64,000 nt of DNA, taken from the NCBI RefSeq assembly GCF_014863355.1, contig NZ_JACZEP010000010.1, forward strand, positions 1 to 64,000. The letters are read 5' to 3'. Source of the DNA: Aminobacter carboxidus. GTDB taxonomy: Bacteria > Pseudomonadota > Alphaproteobacteria > Rhizobiales > Rhizobiaceae. The notes beneath the pieces were generated by a model that searched no databases, was not told where the DNA came from, and saw nothing but the letters and a program-made list of their open reading frames with translations. The position numbers and the translations under genes were made by a program. This document shows positions 8,735 through 16,929 of this stretch, piece by piece; the stretch's first letter is position 1; each line of letters starts with the position of its first letter.

Positions 8735-10207
8735 ATGCGCATCTTCACCGCCTCGCTGGCGACCGAGACCAACACCTTCTCGCCGGTGCCGACCGACCGC
8801 GCCTCGTTCGAGATGGCATTCTACGCCGGGCCGGGCCAGCATCCTGAGACACCGACCTTGTGCTCGTCGCCGATGGTGGCGCTGCGCCGCCGCGCCGCTG
8901 CCGACGCACTGACCGTCATCGAAGGCACCGCCACCTGGGCCGAGCCGGGCGGGCTGGTGCAACGCCAGACCTTCGAGGCGCTGCGCGACGAAATTCTCGA
9001 CCAGCTCAAGGCGGCCATGCCGGTCGACGCCGTCATGCTTGGCCTGCACGGCGCGATGGTGGCGCAAGGCTATGACGATTGCGAAGGCGATCTGTTGGCG
9101 CGGGTGCGCGAGATCGTCGGGCCCGATGTCGTGATTGCTGCGGAATTCGACCCGCACAGCCACCTGACGCCGAAGCGTGTCGCGGCCTGCAACGTGCTGG
9201 CGGCCTTCCTCGAATTTCCGCACACCGATTTCTACGAGCGCGGCGAGCATGTCGTTGCGCTTGGCCTGGCGGCAGCGCGCGGCGAGATCAAGCCGGTCAT
9301 CTCGACCTTCGACTGCCGCATGATCACCGTGCTGCCGACCAGCCGCGAGCCGATGCGGAGCTTCGTCGACCGCATCAAGGCACTGCATGGCAAGGACGGC
9401 ATCCTGTCGGTGTCGGTGATCCATGGCTTCATGGCCTCCGACGTGCCCGAAATGGGAACGCGCATCGTCGTCGTCAGCGACAACGACAAGGCCAAGGGCG
9501 ATGCGCTCGCCGAAAAGCTCGGCCGCGAGCTCTATGCCATGCGCGAAAAGACGGCGATGACCATGGTCGACACCGACGCCGGCATCGACCAGGCGCTCGC
9601 CGCGCGCAAGGCCAATCCGGCAAAGCCCGCTGTTGTCGCCGACGTCTGGGACAATCCCGGCGGCGGCGTCGCCGGTGACGGCACCTTCATGCTGCGGCGG
9701 ATGCTGGAGCGTGGCCTCGACAAGGTTGGCGTCGCGACGATCTGGGACCCGATCGCGGTGACCTTCTGCCATGCGGCGGGCGAGGGCGCGGTGATCGACC
9801 TGCGTTTCGGCGGCAAGGCCGGGCCGCAGGCCGGCGAGCCGATCGATGCCAAAGTGCAGGTGCTGAAGGCGGTCGAGGAAGGCTGGCAGAGTTTCGGGCC
9901 AAGCCGCGTCACGCTCGGGCTGACGGCGCTGGTGCGCATCCTGGGCACCGAGGTCGACGTCATCCTCAACACCAACCGGACCCAGACCTTCGAGCCCGAC
10001 ATCTTTTCCAATCTCGGCATCGAGCTGGCCAGCAAGGACATTTTGCTGGTCAAGTCGACCAACCATTTTTATGCCGGTTTCGCGCCGGTGGCGGCCGAGA
10101 TCATCTATGTCGACGCGCCGAGCTCGTATCCAAGCAATCCGCGCGTCACCAACTACACCAAGCTTGTCCGTCCGGTCTGGCCGCGGGTCAGCGATCCCTG
10201 GGCGTGA
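8735..10207 (+). CDS. M81-family metallopeptidase, MlrC (microcystinase C) homologue
   Basis: A 490-residue protein matching the two-domain MlrC/M81 family throughout: N-terminal RIFTASLATETNTFSP, GLHGAMVAQGYDDCEGDLL, AEFDPHSHLTP, the FPHTDFYERG segment, and in the C-terminal domain DVWDNPGGGVAGDGT and NTNRTQTFEPDIFSNLGI. MlrC hydrolyses linearised microcystin fragments in sphingomonads; most relatives sit, as here, beside transporter genes and have unknown substrates. The Glu in ATETN and the Asp/His residues of FDPHSH and FPHTD are the probable metal ligands. It is the last gene of the CUT1 importer operon, 41 bp after the permease, so it likely acts on the imported compound. Confidence 0.85.
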   Translation: MRIFTASLATETNTFSPVPTDRASFEMAFYAGPGQHPETPTLCSSPMVALRRRAAADALTVIEGTATWAEPGGLVQRQTFEALRDEILDQLKAAMPVDAVMLGLHGAMVAQGYDDCEGDLLARVREIVGPDVVIAAEFDPHSHLTPKRVAACNVLAAFLEFPHTDFYERGEHVVALGLAAARGEIKPVISTFDCRMITVLPTSREPMRSFVDRIKALHGKDGILSVSVIHGFMASDVPEMGTRIVVVSDNDKAKGDALAEKLGRELYAMREKTAMTMVDTDAGIDQALAARKANPAKPAVVADVWDNPGGGVAGDGTFMLRRMLERGLDKVGVATIWDPIAVTFCHAAGEGAVIDLRFGGKAGPQAGEPIDAKVQVLKAVEEGWQSFGPSRVTLGLTALVRILGTEVDVILNTNRTQTFEPDIFSNLGIELASKDILLVKSTNHFYAGFAPVAAEIIYVDAPSSYPSNPRVTNYTKLVRPVWPRVSDPWA

Positions 10208-10209
10208 GG

Positions 10210-10235
10210 GGCGAGGCCGCAAGGCCTCGCCTTTT
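10210..10235 (+). terminator. Intrinsic terminator between convergent operons
   Basis: GGCGAGGCC-GCAA-GGCCTCGCC followed by TTTT, three bases past the stop of the MlrC-like gene. A strong 9-bp stem with a GNRA-type loop. It lies between convergent genes ending at 10207 and 10241. Confidence 0.85.
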
Positions 10236-10240
10236 GCCGG

Positions 10241-11161
10241 TCAGGTCGCGGGCCGGAACGGCTTGGCCAGCGACGCCGGGAAATGCAGCGCCAGCATCTG
10301 GCGGTTCTGCGAGATGATGACCAGCACGATGATGGTGGCGAGATAAGGCAGGGCGGAAAGCAGTTCCGAGGGAACCGCGATGCCGAGTGCCTGGCCCTGC
10401 AGCTGCAGGATGGTCATGCCGCCGAACAGCCAGGCGCCGAGCAGCACACGCAGCGGCCGCCATGTCGCAAAGACCACCAGCGCCAGCGAAATCCAGCCCT
10501 TGCCGGCGGTCATGTTCTCGACCCAGAGCGGGGTGTAGGCGACCGACAGATAAGCACCGGCAAGACCAGCCATCAGCCCGCCGAACAGCACGGCGAGATA
10601 GCGGATGCGGATCACCGGATAGCCGATGGCATGTGCGGTCTCCGGCGACTCGCCGATGGTGCGCAGCACCAGCCCGCCCTTGGTGCGGTAGAGGAACCAG
10701 CTGATGACGAAGAACATGACGATGGCGAAATAGACCATCGGATCGAAGCGGAACAGCATCGGCCCGACGACGGGAATGTCGGAGAGATAGGGGATGTAGA
10801 TCTTCTTCAGCGCATCGATCGGTGCCGAGCCGAAGTTGCGGCCCAAAAAGGCCGAGACGCCGGAGCCGAAGATGGCGAGCGCCAGGCCGGCGGCATACTG
10901 GTTGGTCAAAAAGGTCAGCGCCAGCACGCCGAACAAAAGCGAGGCGGCTGCCCCGCCAAGCGCGCCGGCGAGGATTGCGACCGGCATCGGCAGGCCGGCG
11001 ATGACAGCCCAGAAGGCGAAGGCCGCCCCCATCAGCATCATGCCTTCGATGCCAAGGTTGAGAACGCCCGATTTTTCGACGACGAGTTCGCCGAGCGCAG
11101 CGAAGATCAGAGGTGTTGCGGCAATGATGGTGCCGGTGAAAATGGCAATGAACAAGTCCAT
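10241..11161 (-). CDS. BMP-type (nucleoside/simple-sugar) ABC transporter permease 2
   Basis: A 306-residue branched-chain-type permease (BPD_transp_2 family), with hydrophobic helices throughout and the family segment ELVVEKSGVLNLGIEGMMLMGA near residue 25. Its relatives (NupQ, YufQ) pair with a second permease and a double ATPase to import nucleosides. Its ATG overlaps the TGA of the upstream permease (TGATG), indicating coupling. It is the last gene of the GntR-BMP-ATPase-permease-permease operon. Confidence 0.9.
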   Translation of the reverse strand: MDLFIAIFTGTIIAATPLIFAALGELVVEKSGVLNLGIEGMMLMGAAFAFWAVIAGLPMPVAILAGALGGAAASLLFGVLALTFLTNQYAAGLALAIFGSGVSAFLGRNFGSAPIDALKKIYIPYLSDIPVVGPMLFRFDPMVYFAIVMFFVISWFLYRTKGGLVLRTIGESPETAHAIGYPVIRIRYLAVLFGGLMAGLAGAYLSVAYTPLWVENMTAGKGWISLALVVFATWRPLRVLLGAWLFGGMTILQLQGQALGIAVPSELLSALPYLATIIVLVIISQNRQMLALHFPASLAKPFRPAT

Positions 11162-12243
11162 CAGGCATGCTCCGGAATGCGGCGAAGCCGGTAGAAGATG
11201 AAGAAGTCGGCGGCAAGCAAAAAGAACAACAAGATGCCCTGGAAGATGCGGGTCAGCGCAGCCGACAGGCCAAGATTCATTTGCACTGCTTCGCCGCCGA
11301 GGAAAAGTAGCGACATCAGCAATCCACCGAGGACGATGCCGAAGGCGTTGAGGCGGCCGATGAAGGCAACGATGATGGCAGCGAAGCCGTAGCCGGGCGA
11401 GATCTGCGGCGACAGCTGTCCGAGCGGGCCCGAGACCTCGGCCATGCCGGCAATACCGGCGGCAGCGCCACCGGCAAGCAGGCCGGTCCACACCGCAGCG
11501 GATTCGCGGAAGCCGGCGTAACGCGCGGCCAGAGGTGCGGCACCACTGACCGACATCTTGTAGCCAAGGAAGCTGCGGTCGGTGAACAGCCACATCAAAA
11601 ACACCGCGACCACGGTGATGAACACCGAGGCGTTGAGCCGGTAGGCATAGTCGAACGGCTCGAACATCGCCGCCGCCGACAAAAGGGCCGTCTGCGGATA
11701 GTTGAAGCCGGCCGGGTCGCGCCAGGGGCCGTGCACCAGCCACGACAACAGCAGCGTGGCGATATAGGTCAGCATCAGCGTGACCAGGATCTCGTTGGTG
11801 TTCATCCGCGCCCTGAGGAAGGCGGGGATGGCAGCCCAGGCCATGCCGGCGATGGCGCCGGCAAAAAACATCAGCGGCAACAGCAGAATGCTGTCGGGGT
11901 CGGGGTAAAACAGGCCGACGCCGCAGGCAGCGATGGCGCCGATGATCAGCTGGCCTTCGGCGCCGATGTTCCAGACATTGGCGCGGAAGCCGACGGCGAG
12001 GCCGCAGGCGATGAGGATCAGCGGCGAGGCCTTGAGCAGCCACTCCGACAGACCGTTCAACGAATTGAGCGGGGCGATGAAGAAGGCCTGTAGCGTCGCC
12101 AGCGGGTCATAGCCGAGCACGGCAAACAGCAGCGAGCCGACGAGAAGTGTTAACCCGGTCGCGATGACCGGTGCCGCCACCCGCATCCTGGCGGATGGTT
12201 CCGGTCTTTGTTCAATCCTGAATCGCAACTTCGGCTCTCCCAT
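11161..12243 (-). CDS. BMP-type (nucleoside/simple-sugar) ABC transporter permease 1
   Basis: A 360-residue permease (NupP/YufP-like) with about nine hydrophobic stretches and the family segment GLAVGFRANVWNIGAEGQLI near residue 85, which parallels LNLGIEGMM in the partner. The N-terminal tail is cytoplasmic and Arg-rich. It overlaps the end of the ATPase gene by 32 bp and the start of permease 2 by one base, so expression is tightly coupled. Together with the ATPase at 12212 and the binding protein at 13882 it makes a complete importer. Confidence 0.9.
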   Translation of the reverse strand: MGEPKLRFRIEQRPEPSARMRVAAPVIATGLTLLVGSLLFAVLGYDPLATLQAFFIAPLNSLNGLSEWLLKASPLILIACGLAVGFRANVWNIGAEGQLIIGAIAACGVGLFYPDPDSILLLPLMFFAGAIAGMAWAAIPAFLRARMNTNEILVTLMLTYIATLLLSWLVHGPWRDPAGFNYPQTALLSAAAMFEPFDYAYRLNASVFITVVAVFLMWLFTDRSFLGYKMSVSGAAPLAARYAGFRESAAVWTGLLAGGAAAGIAGMAEVSGPLGQLSPQISPGYGFAAIIVAFIGRLNAFGIVLGGLLMSLLFLGGEAVQMNLGLSAALTRIFQGILLFFLLAADFFIFYRLRRIPEHA

Positions 12244-13753
12244 TGCTACCGTTGCCGCGGTCGACCCTTGTCATCAGCAGGCCGATTTCTTCGCGGTTGG
12301 TTTTTGTCCTGATCAGTGGCGGCGAGACCTGGCCCTGGCAGATGACGAGCAGCCGGTCGCAGATCTCGAACAATTCGTCGAGCTCCTCCGAGATCACCAG
12401 CACCGCGGCACCCGAGCGGCTCAGGTCGACAATTGTCTGGCGAATGAAGGCGGCAGCGCCGACGTCGACGCCCCAGGTCGGCTGTGCCACGAGGAACAGC
12501 TTGGGCTCGAGCGCGATCTCGCGACCAACGATGAACTTCTGCAGATTGCCGCCCGACAGGCTTTGGGCGATCGATTGCGGGCCGTTGGCCTTGACCTTGA
12601 AGCGCTCGATGATCCCAGCGGCGAAACTGCTCGCCTGCTTGCGGTCGACGAGGCCGTTGCGCACCAGGCCAGCGCGGTGGGCGGTCAAAACGGCATTCTG
12701 CCACAAGGCATGCGGCGGCACGGCACCGCGGCCAAGCCGCTCTTCCGGCACGAAGGCCATGCCGAGCTTGCGCCTTTCGCTGGCATTGAGATGGGCGGCG
12801 GCCTTGCCGTCGATCTGGATCGCCAGCGCATTGGGATGGGTGCGTTCGCCGCTGAGCAGCGAGATCAGCTCGGCCTGGCCGTTGCCGGAAACGCCGGCAA
12901 GCCCGACGATCTCGCCGCCGCGCACTTCAAACGAGACGTTCTTGAGCTCGACGCCATATTGGTCGCGGGCAGGGGCGGTCAGCCCGCGCACCTCGAGCAC
13001 CGGCTTGTCGCTCGGCACGGAGGGGCTGACGTGCATTTCGGGCAGTTCGGCGCCGACCATCATGCGGGCGAGCTGGGCCGAGGTGCTTTCCTTGGGCCTT
13101 GCGGTGCCCGTCACCTTGCCGTTGCGCAGCACGGTTGCCGTGTCGCAAAGCTCCTGCACCTCGTCGAGCTTGTGGCTGATATAGACGATCGAGCAGCCTT
13201 CGCTGGCCAGCTGGCGCAAGGTCTCGAACAGCTTGACCACGGCCTGGGGTGTCAGCACCGATGTCGGCTCGTCGAGGATCAGAAGCTTCGGCGCCTGCAG
13301 CAGGCAACGCACGATCTCGACGCGCTGGCGTTCACCGACCGACAGGTCGTGGACGCGGCGATGCGGGTCGATCGGCATGCCGTAGCGGTTCGACAGCTCG
13401 GTGATCTGGCGGGCCAGCGCATCGAGGTCGAAGGTGCTCGAAACGGCGAGCGCGATGTTTTCGACCACGGTGACGGATTCAAACAGCGCGAAATGCTGGT
13501 AGACCATCTCGATGCCAAGCGCCCGCGATGTCGCTGGCGTGTGGGCGGCGACGGGTTTGCCGTCGCAGAAGATCTCGCCGGAATCGGCCTGGGCCGCGCC
13601 ATAGATGATCTTCATCAATGTCGATTTGCCGGCGCCGTTTTCGCCGAGCACGGCGTGGATTTCGCCTGGCATGATCGACATCGAGATGTCGTCATTGGCG
13701 ATGATGCCTGGGTAACTTTTGGTGATGTTGCGCAATTCGAGGCGTGGGGGCAT
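12212..13753 (-). CDS. BMP-type ABC transporter ATP-binding protein with two ABC domains
   Basis: A 513-residue tandem ATPase of the NupO/YufO/RbsA type. The first domain has Walker A GENGAGKST (about 37-45), signature LSVGERQRVEI and Walker B LLILDEPTSVLTP. The second domain begins near 255 (VLEVRGLTAP), has SGNGQAEL in place of a canonical Walker A, signature LSGGNLQKFIVGRE, and AQPTWGVD where a Walker B Asp-Glu would be. The degenerate second site is usual for this family. It energises the two permeases downstream. Confidence 0.93.
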   Translation of the reverse strand: MPPRLELRNITKSYPGIIANDDISMSIMPGEIHAVLGENGAGKSTLMKIIYGAAQADSGEIFCDGKPVAAHTPATSRALGIEMVYQHFALFESVTVVENIALAVSSTFDLDALARQITELSNRYGMPIDPHRRVHDLSVGERQRVEIVRCLLQAPKLLILDEPTSVLTPQAVVKLFETLRQLASEGCSIVYISHKLDEVQELCDTATVLRNGKVTGTARPKESTSAQLARMMVGAELPEMHVSPSVPSDKPVLEVRGLTAPARDQYGVELKNVSFEVRGGEIVGLAGVSGNGQAELISLLSGERTHPNALAIQIDGKAAAHLNASERRKLGMAFVPEERLGRGAVPPHALWQNAVLTAHRAGLVRNGLVDRKQASSFAAGIIERFKVKANGPQSIAQSLSGGNLQKFIVGREIALEPKLFLVAQPTWGVDVGAAAFIRQTIVDLSRSGAAVLVISEELDELFEICDRLLVICQGQVSPPLIRTKTNREEIGLLMTRVDRGNGSNGRAEVAIQD

Positions 13754-13808
13754 AGCCGGGTCCTGCCGTGAGGGTTGGACGGTGCGCAGCCATAGTCCAC
13801 CGGAGCGA

Positions 13809-13840
13809 GCCGCATGACCCCGAGATCGGAATCATGCGGC
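13809..13840 (-). terminator. Intercistronic hairpin between binding-protein and ATPase genes
   Basis: GCCGCATGA (13809-13817) pairs with TCATGCGGC (13832-13840), and an inner CCGA/TCGG pair extends the stem. It lies between the BMP-family gene and the ATPase gene of one operon, where such hairpins normally raise the abundance of the binding-protein message over the distal genes. No T-run is seen. Confidence 0.5.
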
Positions 13841-13881
13841 GCTGTAGAGCCCCGGTGGCCTTGCTAGCGGGTAAGCGAAGA

Positions 13882-14976
13882 TCAGCCGAGCTTGCCGATC
13901 ATTCCCTTGACGAACCAGTTCATGCCGCGGATGTCGGCATCGGCCAGCACGCTGCCTGCCGCAACCTTGACGTTGCCGTCCTGGTCCTTGAGTTCGCCGG
14001 CATAGGGGTGGATCTTGCCGGAGCCGATGTCGGCCTCGAGCTGCTTGAGCTTGGTGATGACGTCGGCCGGGATCGCCTCATTGTAGGGCGCCATCTTGAC
14101 GACGCCACCGGCCAGGCCGTCCCAGCGCGCTTCGGGCTTCCAGGTGCCTGCTGCCACGCCCTTGGCGGCGCCGACATAGTCGCTCGACCAGTCGAGCGTG
14201 AAGGCGGTGAGCTGCTTGCCCGAGCCGAACTTGGCCATGTCGCTGGCATAACCGATCGACCATGCGCCGCCTTCGCCGGCGACCTGGACACCGGTCGCGG
14301 TGTCGGTCATCGAGCAGATGACATCGCAGCCCTGCGACAGAAGCGTGTTGGCGGCTTCCTTTTCCTTGCCCGGATCGAACCAGGAATTGAGGAAGATGGC
14401 GTTGCAGGTGGCGTCGGGATTGACGCTTTGCGCGCCGAGCAGCAGCGCATTGGCCGGGCCGACGATATCGGGGATCGGGAAGCCGCCGATGAAGCCGATC
14501 TTGCCGGCCTTGCTCATATGCGCGCCGGCGGCACCGGCGACGAAAGTGCCTTCATAATATTTGGCTTCGAAGGTGCCGAGATTGGCGAGATGGACAATGC
14601 CGGAGCAATGCTCGAAGGCGACCTTGGGGAAGCGCGGGGCCACCTTCTGCATCGGCGTGCCATGCGAGAACGAGGTGCCGAAGACCAGCTGGTTGCCGGA
14701 GGCGGCGAGTTCGCGGAACACGCGTTCGGCATCCTGCGGCATGAAGATGTTGTCGATGACGGTCAGCGCGACCTTGTCGCCGAATTCCGCCTTGATGGCG
14801 TCGACGCCGAGGCTGTGCTGCTTGGTCCAGCCGATGTCGGCGATCGGCGAGACATAGACGACACCGATCTTGAGCGGCTCCTGGGCGCTGGCGATGCCGG
14901 CAAGGCCCGTGGTGCCGAGAGCGGCGCCCGCGGCGCCGGAATATTGCAGAAATTGCCGTCTGGTCAGATTGAACAT
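13882..14976 (-). CDS. BMP-family ABC transporter substrate-binding protein (Med/PnrA-like) with Tat signal
   Basis: A 364-residue periplasmic protein of the BMP (basic membrane protein, PnrA/Med) family, whose characterised members bind purine nucleosides. It starts MFNLTRRQFLQYSGAAG, a twin-arginine signal, followed by the mature fold KIGVVYVSPIADIGWTKQH, KVAFEHCSG and GKIGFIGGFPIPDIVG. ATG at 14976 is chosen because AGAGGG precedes it and the Tat signal begins there; an in-frame extension to 15048 is not needed. It is followed by the matching ATPase and permeases and preceded by a GntR regulator. The divergent oxygenase operon suggests the ligand is the oxygenase substrate. Confidence 0.9.
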   Translation of the reverse strand: MFNLTRRQFLQYSGAAGAALGTTGLAGIASAQEPLKIGVVYVSPIADIGWTKQHSLGVDAIKAEFGDKVALTVIDNIFMPQDAERVFRELAASGNQLVFGTSFSHGTPMQKVAPRFPKVAFEHCSGIVHLANLGTFEAKYYEGTFVAGAAGAHMSKAGKIGFIGGFPIPDIVGPANALLLGAQSVNPDATCNAIFLNSWFDPGKEKEAANTLLSQGCDVICSMTDTATGVQVAGEGGAWSIGYASDMAKFGSGKQLTAFTLDWSSDYVGAAKGVAAGTWKPEARWDGLAGGVVKMAPYNEAIPADVITKLKQLEADIGSGKIHPYAGELKDQDGNVKVAAGSVLADADIRGMNWFVKGMIGKLG

Positions 14977-15022
14977 GGTGGTAACCCTCTGTTGGTTGGA
15001 TGCGCCCGGCTTGTTGCCGGGT

Positions 15023-15793
15023 CTATTTTGAGGCGTGGACATGGGCATGTGCCCGTGCCGCGCCGTTTTCTCCGGCCTTTTTTCGTGGTGCCGGTTTCGG
15101 CGGCTCGCCTGACTTGCCGTCGAGATAGGGTTCGAGCGCTTCGCGCGGCGTCAGCTCGGGAAACACCTGCCGGTCCATGATGTAGCCGCGCACGACTGAA
15201 CGGTGATGCATGTCGATCAGCTCCATCGCCTGCTTCAGCCGGCCCTTTTCGAGCAGGTCGATGACCCGCGCATGGTCGTCGAGCAGGTTGCAGTAGTCGA
15301 AATCGGCGGTGATCAGCGAACGCAGCAAGGTCGTGCGGCGGACCAGCTGGGCATGGATTTCCTGCATCACCTTGTTGCGGCTGAGCCGGACGAAGACGGT
15401 GTGGAATTCCTGGCCGAGTACGTCAGCCAGCGCATCGTTGCCTGATGCCACCGCCTGGCGCTGGCGTTCGACATGCTGGCGCAGTTCGGCCCAGCCGGCG
15501 GGTCCGAGGCGGTCGCTCAACTGGGCGGCGACACCTTGCTCGACAAGCGTCAGCGCGTCGTAGATCTCGAGCGCTTCCTGCATGCTGGGACGGGCGACGA
15601 AGGCACCGCGGTTGCGCTCGATCTGGGCAAGGCCGTCGTCGGCGAGGCGGATCAGCGACTGGCGCACGACGATGCGGCTGACGTCGAAAATCTCGGCCAG
15701 TTCGCGTTCGCCGAGCTTGCAGCCGGGCACCAGCCGGTGATCGATGATCGCCCGCGTCAGTATGTCGGCAATGGCCTGCGAGCGACTGCTCAT
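15023..15793 (-). CDS. GntR-family transcriptional regulator (FCD domain)
   Basis: A 256-residue FadR-subfamily repressor. The winged HTH at the N-terminus (RELAEIFDVSRIVVRQSLIR, about 30-50) is followed by the all-helical FCD effector domain with conserved metal-binding-type residues (EFHTVFVRLSRNK, LLDDHARVIDLLEKG, DMHHRSV). The C-terminal tail is rich in Lys, Ala and His. It heads the BMP transporter operon and faces the oxygenase operon across a 243-bp intergenic region, the ideal position for co-regulating import and demethylation. Confidence 0.9.
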   Translation of the reverse strand: MSSRSQAIADILTRAIIDHRLVPGCKLGERELAEIFDVSRIVVRQSLIRLADDGLAQIERNRGAFVARPSMQEALEIYDALTLVEQGVAAQLSDRLGPAGWAELRQHVERQRQAVASGNDALADVLGQEFHTVFVRLSRNKVMQEIHAQLVRRTTLLRSLITADFDYCNLLDDHARVIDLLEKGRLKQAMELIDMHHRSVVRGYIMDRQVFPELTPREALEPYLDGKSGEPPKPAPRKKAGENGAARAHAHVHASK

Positions 15794-15936
15794 GGCATCT
15801 TCCTCCCCCGCCTGCGCACTTTGGCTTGCTCAGCGGTCACGACCGGCGTTGGCAACAGCTGATGTGCCGCATATCCCGAGTTGCGTTTCCCATATCGGTA
15901 GTCAATCAAATCAAGCTGTCAACCAAAATTCTTTCA

Positions 15937-15965
15937 TTGACATGCAAATTGTCATTGATTGATAT
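15937..15965 (+). promoter_or_regulatory. Sigma-70-type promoter of the split Rieske oxygenase operon with overlapping inverted repeat
   Basis: TTGACA at 15937-15942 and TGATAT at 15960-15965 are separated by 17 bp, a near-consensus promoter about 70 bp upstream of the first oxygenase start. The spacer contains TGTCA, forming TGACA-N7-TGTCA at 15938-15954, an inverted repeat that could be bound by the adjacent GntR regulator. Related TCAATCAA and TGTCAACC segments lie at 15902-15923. The promoter is supported by sequence; operator identity is inferred. Confidence 0.5.
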
Positions 15966-16036
15966 CCAATCCTGTGGTTCCAATATGGGCATAACAGAGC
16001 TAGGTTCACGGGGAAGTGCTAGCCAGGGAGGGTGCG

Positions 16037-16903
16037 ATGAGCATAGCTGCCCTTTGTAGCGACAGAGTCCTTCTTAACGATTGGCATGTGATCGCCGACC
16101 TGACCAACCTGTCGGCGCACGAGCCGTTCCAGACCCGGCTGCTTGGCGTCGACCTGACCGTCTATTGCCGTGGCCGATACAACAAGGAAGTGTTGCGAAA
16201 CGACACCGGGGCGCTGGTCAATGCGACCAAGCGTTATGGCTTCCTGTGGGCCTGCCTCGGCAAGCCGGAGCGCGACATCGTGTTCGTGCCGGAGGCCGAG
16301 GAGGAAGACCGTTACCTGCTCACCGGCGGGTCGATCGCGGTCAAGGTTTCAGGCCTGCGAACGGTCGAGAATTTCCTCGACATGGGCCATTTCCCGTTCG
16401 TCCACACCGGCTGGCTCGGCGAGGAGCCGCATACCGAAGTCGCGCCCTACAAGGTCGAGCTGACCGCTGCCGACGAACTGGTCGCGACCGAATGCAAATT
16501 CTACCAGCCGGTGGCGTCGCCGACGGCCAAGGAAGGCTTTGTCGTCGACTATATCTACAAGGTGATCCGCCCCTACACGGTGGCGCTCTACAAGAGCAAT
16601 CCGGTGCAGAAAGAGCGGCTCGACGTCATCACCTTGTTCGTCCAACCCGTCGACGAGGAAAATTGCGTCGCCCATCCCTTCCTTTGCTATCTCAAGGACG
16701 GCAGCGACGAGGCCGGAATCCGCAACTTCATGCAGCTGATCTTTGCCCAGGACAAACCGATCCTGGAAAACCAGCTGCCGAAACGCCTGCCGCTCGACCC
16801 GCGTGCTGAAACGCCGATCCGCGCCGATGCGGTCGCTGTCTTGTACCGGCGCTGGCTGCGCGACAAATCAGTCACTTACGGCGCGATACCGGCGCGGATG
16901 TGA
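16037..16903 (+). CDS. Rieske-less oxygenase catalytic subunit, NdmC-like (subunit 1)
   Basis: A 288-residue protein matching the catalytic half of Rieske non-heme iron oxygenases. The mononuclear-iron motif is intact: E111-N-F-L-D115-M-G-H118-F-P-F-V-H123. The N-terminal portion resembles a Rieske domain scaffold (LLGVDLTVYCRG..., FLWACLG) but the CxH...CxxH cluster ligands are absent, so it cannot bind its own [2Fe-2S]. The same arrangement defines NdmC of caffeine-degrading Pseudomonas, a 7-methylxanthine demethylase that takes electrons from the Rieske domain of NdmD. ATG at 16037 follows GGGAGGG. It is the first of four co-directional genes. The reaction is inferred to be oxidative N-demethylation yielding formaldehyde; substrate unknown. 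Confidence 0.85.
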   Translation: MSIAALCSDRVLLNDWHVIADLTNLSAHEPFQTRLLGVDLTVYCRGRYNKEVLRNDTGALVNATKRYGFLWACLGKPERDIVFVPEAEEEDRYLLTGGSIAVKVSGLRTVENFLDMGHFPFVHTGWLGEEPHTEVAPYKVELTAADELVATECKFYQPVASPTAKEGFVVDYIYKVIRPYTVALYKSNPVQKERLDVITLFVQPVDEENCVAHPFLCYLKDGSDEAGIRNFMQLIFAQDKPILENQLPKRLPLDPRAETPIRADAVAVLYRRWLRDKSVTYGAIPARM

Positions 16904-16929
16904 ACCCGCGCCCTCAGGAGGAACCTCAG

